DNA of 8,378 nucleotides from STD2-102 sp964414205 (GTDB taxonomy: Bacteria; Bacillota; Clostridia; Christensenellales; CAG-917). The notes beneath the pieces were generated by a model. It ran no database searches. It was not told where the DNA came from and worked only from the letters and a program-made list of their open reading frames with translations. Shown here in pieces: positions 6,270-8,378 of the stretch (positions within the stretch are counted from its first letter, which is position 1; each line of letters opens with the position of its first letter). The translations under genes were made by a program, and so were the position numbers. The stretch spans positions 1-8,378 of the forward strand of contig CAYPVP010000062.1 in the NCBI GenBank assembly GCA_964414205.1, in the 5' to 3' direction.

Positions 6270-8093
6270 TTGAAAAGAAAAGATATTAGAAACATTGCAA
6301 TCATTGCTCACGTTGACCATGGCAAGACAACTTTGGTTGATGGAATGCTCCGTCAATCAGGAACTTTTCGTGAAAACCAACAGGTTGACACAAGAGTTAT
6401 GGACAATGGCGATTTGGAAAAAGAAAGAGGAATCACTATTCTTGCAAAAAACACTTCAATTCACTACAAGGGAGTCAAAATCAATGTCATTGACACTCCT
6501 GGACACGCCGACTTCGGTGGTGAAGTAGAACGTGTTTTGAAAATGGTTTCTGGTGTTGTTTTGTTGGTTGACTCAGCAGAAGGCCCTATGCCTCAAACAA
6601 GATTTGTTTTGCAAAAGGCATTGGAACTTGGACACAAAATCATCATTTGCGTCAACAAAATCGACAAACCTGATGCTCGTTCAAAAGAAGTCGTTGATGA
6701 AGTTTTGGAATTGTTGCTCGATTTGAATGCAACTGATGAACAACTTTTCAGCCCTGTTTTGTTCTGTTCAGGAAGAAATGCAACAGCAACAAAAGATTTG
6801 GATGTTCCAGGCGAAAATTTGAACCCATTGTTTGAAACAATTTTGGAACACATTGATTGCCCAGAAGGTGATGAATCTGCTCCATTCCAAATGTTGGTTT
6901 CATCAATTGGCTACAATGAATTTGTCGGTAGAATTGGAATTGGCAGAATTGAAAGAGGAACATTGAGTGTCAATCAAGGCGTCACTGTTTGTGATTTCTT
7001 TGACAGAATTGCTCCATACAAATCAAGAGTTGCAACAGTTTTCCAAATTGAAGGCTTGAAAAGAGAACAAGTTGAAACTGCAAAAGTTGGCGACATTGTT
7101 TGTTTTAGTGGAATTGAGAACATTACTATTGGAAACACCATTTGCGACAACAGCAAAATGGAAGCATTGCCATTCATAAAAATCAGCGAACCAACAATTG
7201 AAATGACTTTCTCTGTCAATGATTCTCCATTTGCTGGAAAAGAAGGAAAATTTGTCACCACAAGACACCTTAGAGAAAGATTGCAAAAAGAATTGTTGAA
7301 AGATGTTTCTTTGCGTGTTGAACCAACAGATTCAACAGATAGTTTCAGAGTTTTGGGAAGAGGCGAAATGCACCTTTCAATTTTGATTGAAACAATGCGT
7401 AGAGAAGGATATGAATTTGCTGTTGGAACTCCAAGAGTTTTGTTCAAAGAGGAAAATGGCAAAAAACTTGAACCAATGGAAAAATTGTTGGTTGATGTGC
7501 CACAAAATCTTGTTGGAACAGTCATGGAAAGCATGGGCGTCAGAAAAGGCGAATTGCTTGACATGGTTCCATTTGGAAGCAGAATTCGTTTGTCTTTTGT
7601 TGTTCCTGCTCGTGGTTTGTTTGGTTTCAAAAATGAACTTTTGACAAACACAAAGGGTGAAGGAATCATGAACACTTCTTTTGCAGGCTATCAAGAATTC
7701 AAAGGCGACATTCCTCGTCGTTCAACAGGTTCGTTGGTTGCTTTTGAACAAGGAACTGCAATGACCTATGGACTGTATAATGCGCAAGAGAGAGGACAAC
7801 TTTTCATTTCTGCTCAAACAGAGGTTTATCAAGGCATGGTTGTTGGAGTGTCACCAAAACCTGATGACATTCAAGTCAATGTTTGCAAAAAGAAACATGT
7901 CACAAACACTCGTTCATCAGCATCAGATGACGCATTGAGATTGGTTCCACCAGCAAATTTGAGTTTGGAAGAAGCAATCGAATTCATCAACAATGATGAA
8001 ATGTTGGAAGTCACTCCAAAGAACATTAGAATTAGAAAGACAATTTTGGATGCTACAACTCGTTTGAAAATTGCAAACAGAAAGGTTGACTAA
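6270..8093 (+). CDS. typA: Ribosome-associated GTPase TypA/BipA
   Basis: TypA/BipA is a translational GTPase of the EF-G/LepA group. It binds the 70S ribosome in the EF-G position and supports 50S assembly, cold growth and stress responses. The 607 residues equal the usual length. GTPase motifs are G1 AHVDHGKT (13-20), G2 RGITI (53-57), G3 DTPGH (75-79 with catalytic His79) and G4 NKID (129-132). G5 reads CSG instead of the common SA. A beta-barrel domain II follows (about 200-290), then EF-G-like domains III and V (about 300-480). The BipA-specific C-terminal domain contains KKKHVTNTRSSASDDALRL and ends with the usual EVTPKNIRIRK and basic tail. The start is TTG 6270, since the protein opens as the family does, with IRNIAIIAHVDHGK, and no ATG is nearby. 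It lies 90 bases after guaB with no terminator between and is followed by a strong one. Confidence 0.97.
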   Translation: MKRKDIRNIAIIAHVDHGKTTLVDGMLRQSGTFRENQQVDTRVMDNGDLEKERGITILAKNTSIHYKGVKINVIDTPGHADFGGEVERVLKMVSGVVLLVDSAEGPMPQTRFVLQKALELGHKIIICVNKIDKPDARSKEVVDEVLELLLDLNATDEQLFSPVLFCSGRNATATKDLDVPGENLNPLFETILEHIDCPEGDESAPFQMLVSSIGYNEFVGRIGIGRIERGTLSVNQGVTVCDFFDRIAPYKSRVATVFQIEGLKREQVETAKVGDIVCFSGIENITIGNTICDNSKMEALPFIKISEPTIEMTFSVNDSPFAGKEGKFVTTRHLRERLQKELLKDVSLRVEPTDSTDSFRVLGRGEMHLSILIETMRREGYEFAVGTPRVLFKEENGKKLEPMEKLLVDVPQNLVGTVMESMGVRKGELLDMVPFGSRIRLSFVVPARGLFGFKNELLTNTKGEGIMNTSFAGYQEFKGDIPRRSTGSLVAFEQGTAMTYGLYNAQERGQLFISAQTEVYQGMVVGVSPKPDDIQVNVCKKKHVTNTRSSASDDALRLVPPANLSLEEAIEFINNDEMLEVTPKNIRIRKTILDATTRLKIANRKVD

Positions 8094-8131
8094 CCTGTTT
8101 TGAAACAAAACAATATAGTTCTAAAAGAAAC

Positions 8132-8173
8132 AACAAGCCTGTGTGTTCAAAAATGAATACACAGGCTTGTTTT
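8132..8173 (+). terminator. Intrinsic terminator after typA
   Basis: Bases 8132-8149 pair with 8154-8171 to make an 18-bp stem, all Watson-Crick except one G-U (8145/8158), closed by an AAAA loop and ending in TTTT (8170-8173). The GC-rich core AGCCTG/CAGGCT sits at the base near the T-run. It lies 38 bases after the typA stop and should end the guaB-typA transcript. A small 7-bp hairpin, TGTTTTG-AAA-CAAAACA (8096-8112), precedes it but has no T-run. Confidence 0.92.
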
Positions 8174-8378
8174 ATCAATAGAGAGATATGAGTTCAACAA
8201 TATTCTTTTAATTGCAATGGTATGTGAATTGTGCAAATTTAATTGTTTTTATGAAATGACAAAATAAAATATAAATCATAAATAAAATATGAATCATAAA
8301 TTAAATAAGCATATATAAAACATATTTTAAACATAAGATAAGTATTAAAGTTATATTTAGAAATGTTGCAAAAGAAAC
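8174..8378. other. AT-rich spacer with no supported gene
   Basis: After the terminator, 205 bases of very AT-rich DNA reach the window edge. Apart from the tandem repeat at 8262-8301 I see no gene, RNA or clear promoter. An ATG at 8363 opens a short frame to the edge but lacks a Shine-Dalgarno site, so I do not call it. Confidence 0.5.
8262..8301. repeat. Short 18-base tandem repeat in AT-rich spacer
   Basis: A unit with an 18-base period occurs about 2.2 times: 8262-8283 and 8280-8301 are the same over 22 bases except for A/G at 8273/8291. The core contains AATCATAAAT. It may be a replication-slippage product; no function is evident. Confidence 0.5.

Noticed and set aside
6974..7675. Open frame of 233 codons on the minus strand
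   Set aside because: It lies wholly antisense to typA, a certain gene. Its product is low-complexity Ser/Phe/Leu-rich with no family features, and it has no ribosome binding site I can support.
1..8378. CRISPR array, tRNA, rRNA, transposase, prophage or defence genes
   Set aside because: I looked on both strands and saw no spaced repeats, tRNA cloverleaf, rRNA core sequence, transposase motifs or known defence domains.

Overview
The window is AT-rich, chromosomal-looking DNA from a low-GC bacterium, most likely a Bacillota (Firmicutes) lineage near the Clostridia. The evidence is AGGAG-type ribosome binding sites, a YkvI-type membrane protein, and guaB and typA proteins of bacterial type. 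Leucine is mostly encoded by TTG or CTT, with CTG rare. TGA works as a stop: the second and third genes both end at TGA, and reading on past the second gene's TGA meets more in-frame TGAs at once. This argues against a Mycoplasma-type code. I cannot name a genus.

Region 1 (38-3568, plus strand) is a tightly packed set of three genes that I cannot assign to a named family with confidence. They encode a six-helix membrane protein with a lysine-rich tail, a 571-residue TPR-like helical-repeat protein, and a small acidic protein ending in a Cys/Asp-rich cluster. The junctions overlap by 1 base (TAATG) and by 17 bases (or have a 1-base gap if a later start is used), so the three are probably co-transcribed and translationally coupled. 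The operon may begin upstream of the window.

Region 2 (3441-4529, minus strand) is a YkvI-family membrane protein pointing toward region 1. Its reading frame runs on past its last membrane helix and 128 bases into the 3' end of the acidic-protein gene, giving a His-rich antisense tail. A one-base change in an A6 run (3615-3620) would end the protein right after its last helix, so the tail may be recent, artefactual or real.

Region 3 (4530-8173, plus strand) starts with a 195-base divergent spacer carrying a good sigma-A-like promoter. It is followed by guaB (IMP dehydrogenase), a 90-base leader with nested inverted repeats, typA/bipA (ribosome-binding GTPase, TTG start), and a strong intrinsic terminator with an 18-bp stem. 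With no terminator between them, guaB and typA are probably read together at least in part: GTP-pool synthesis followed by a GTP-dependent ribosome factor. The last 205 bases hold no gene I can support, only very AT-rich DNA with a short 18-base tandem repeat.

The candidates most worth following up are the uncharacterised three-gene operon and the overlapping Cys-rich/His-rich gene ends. Everything else is ordinary housekeeping content.
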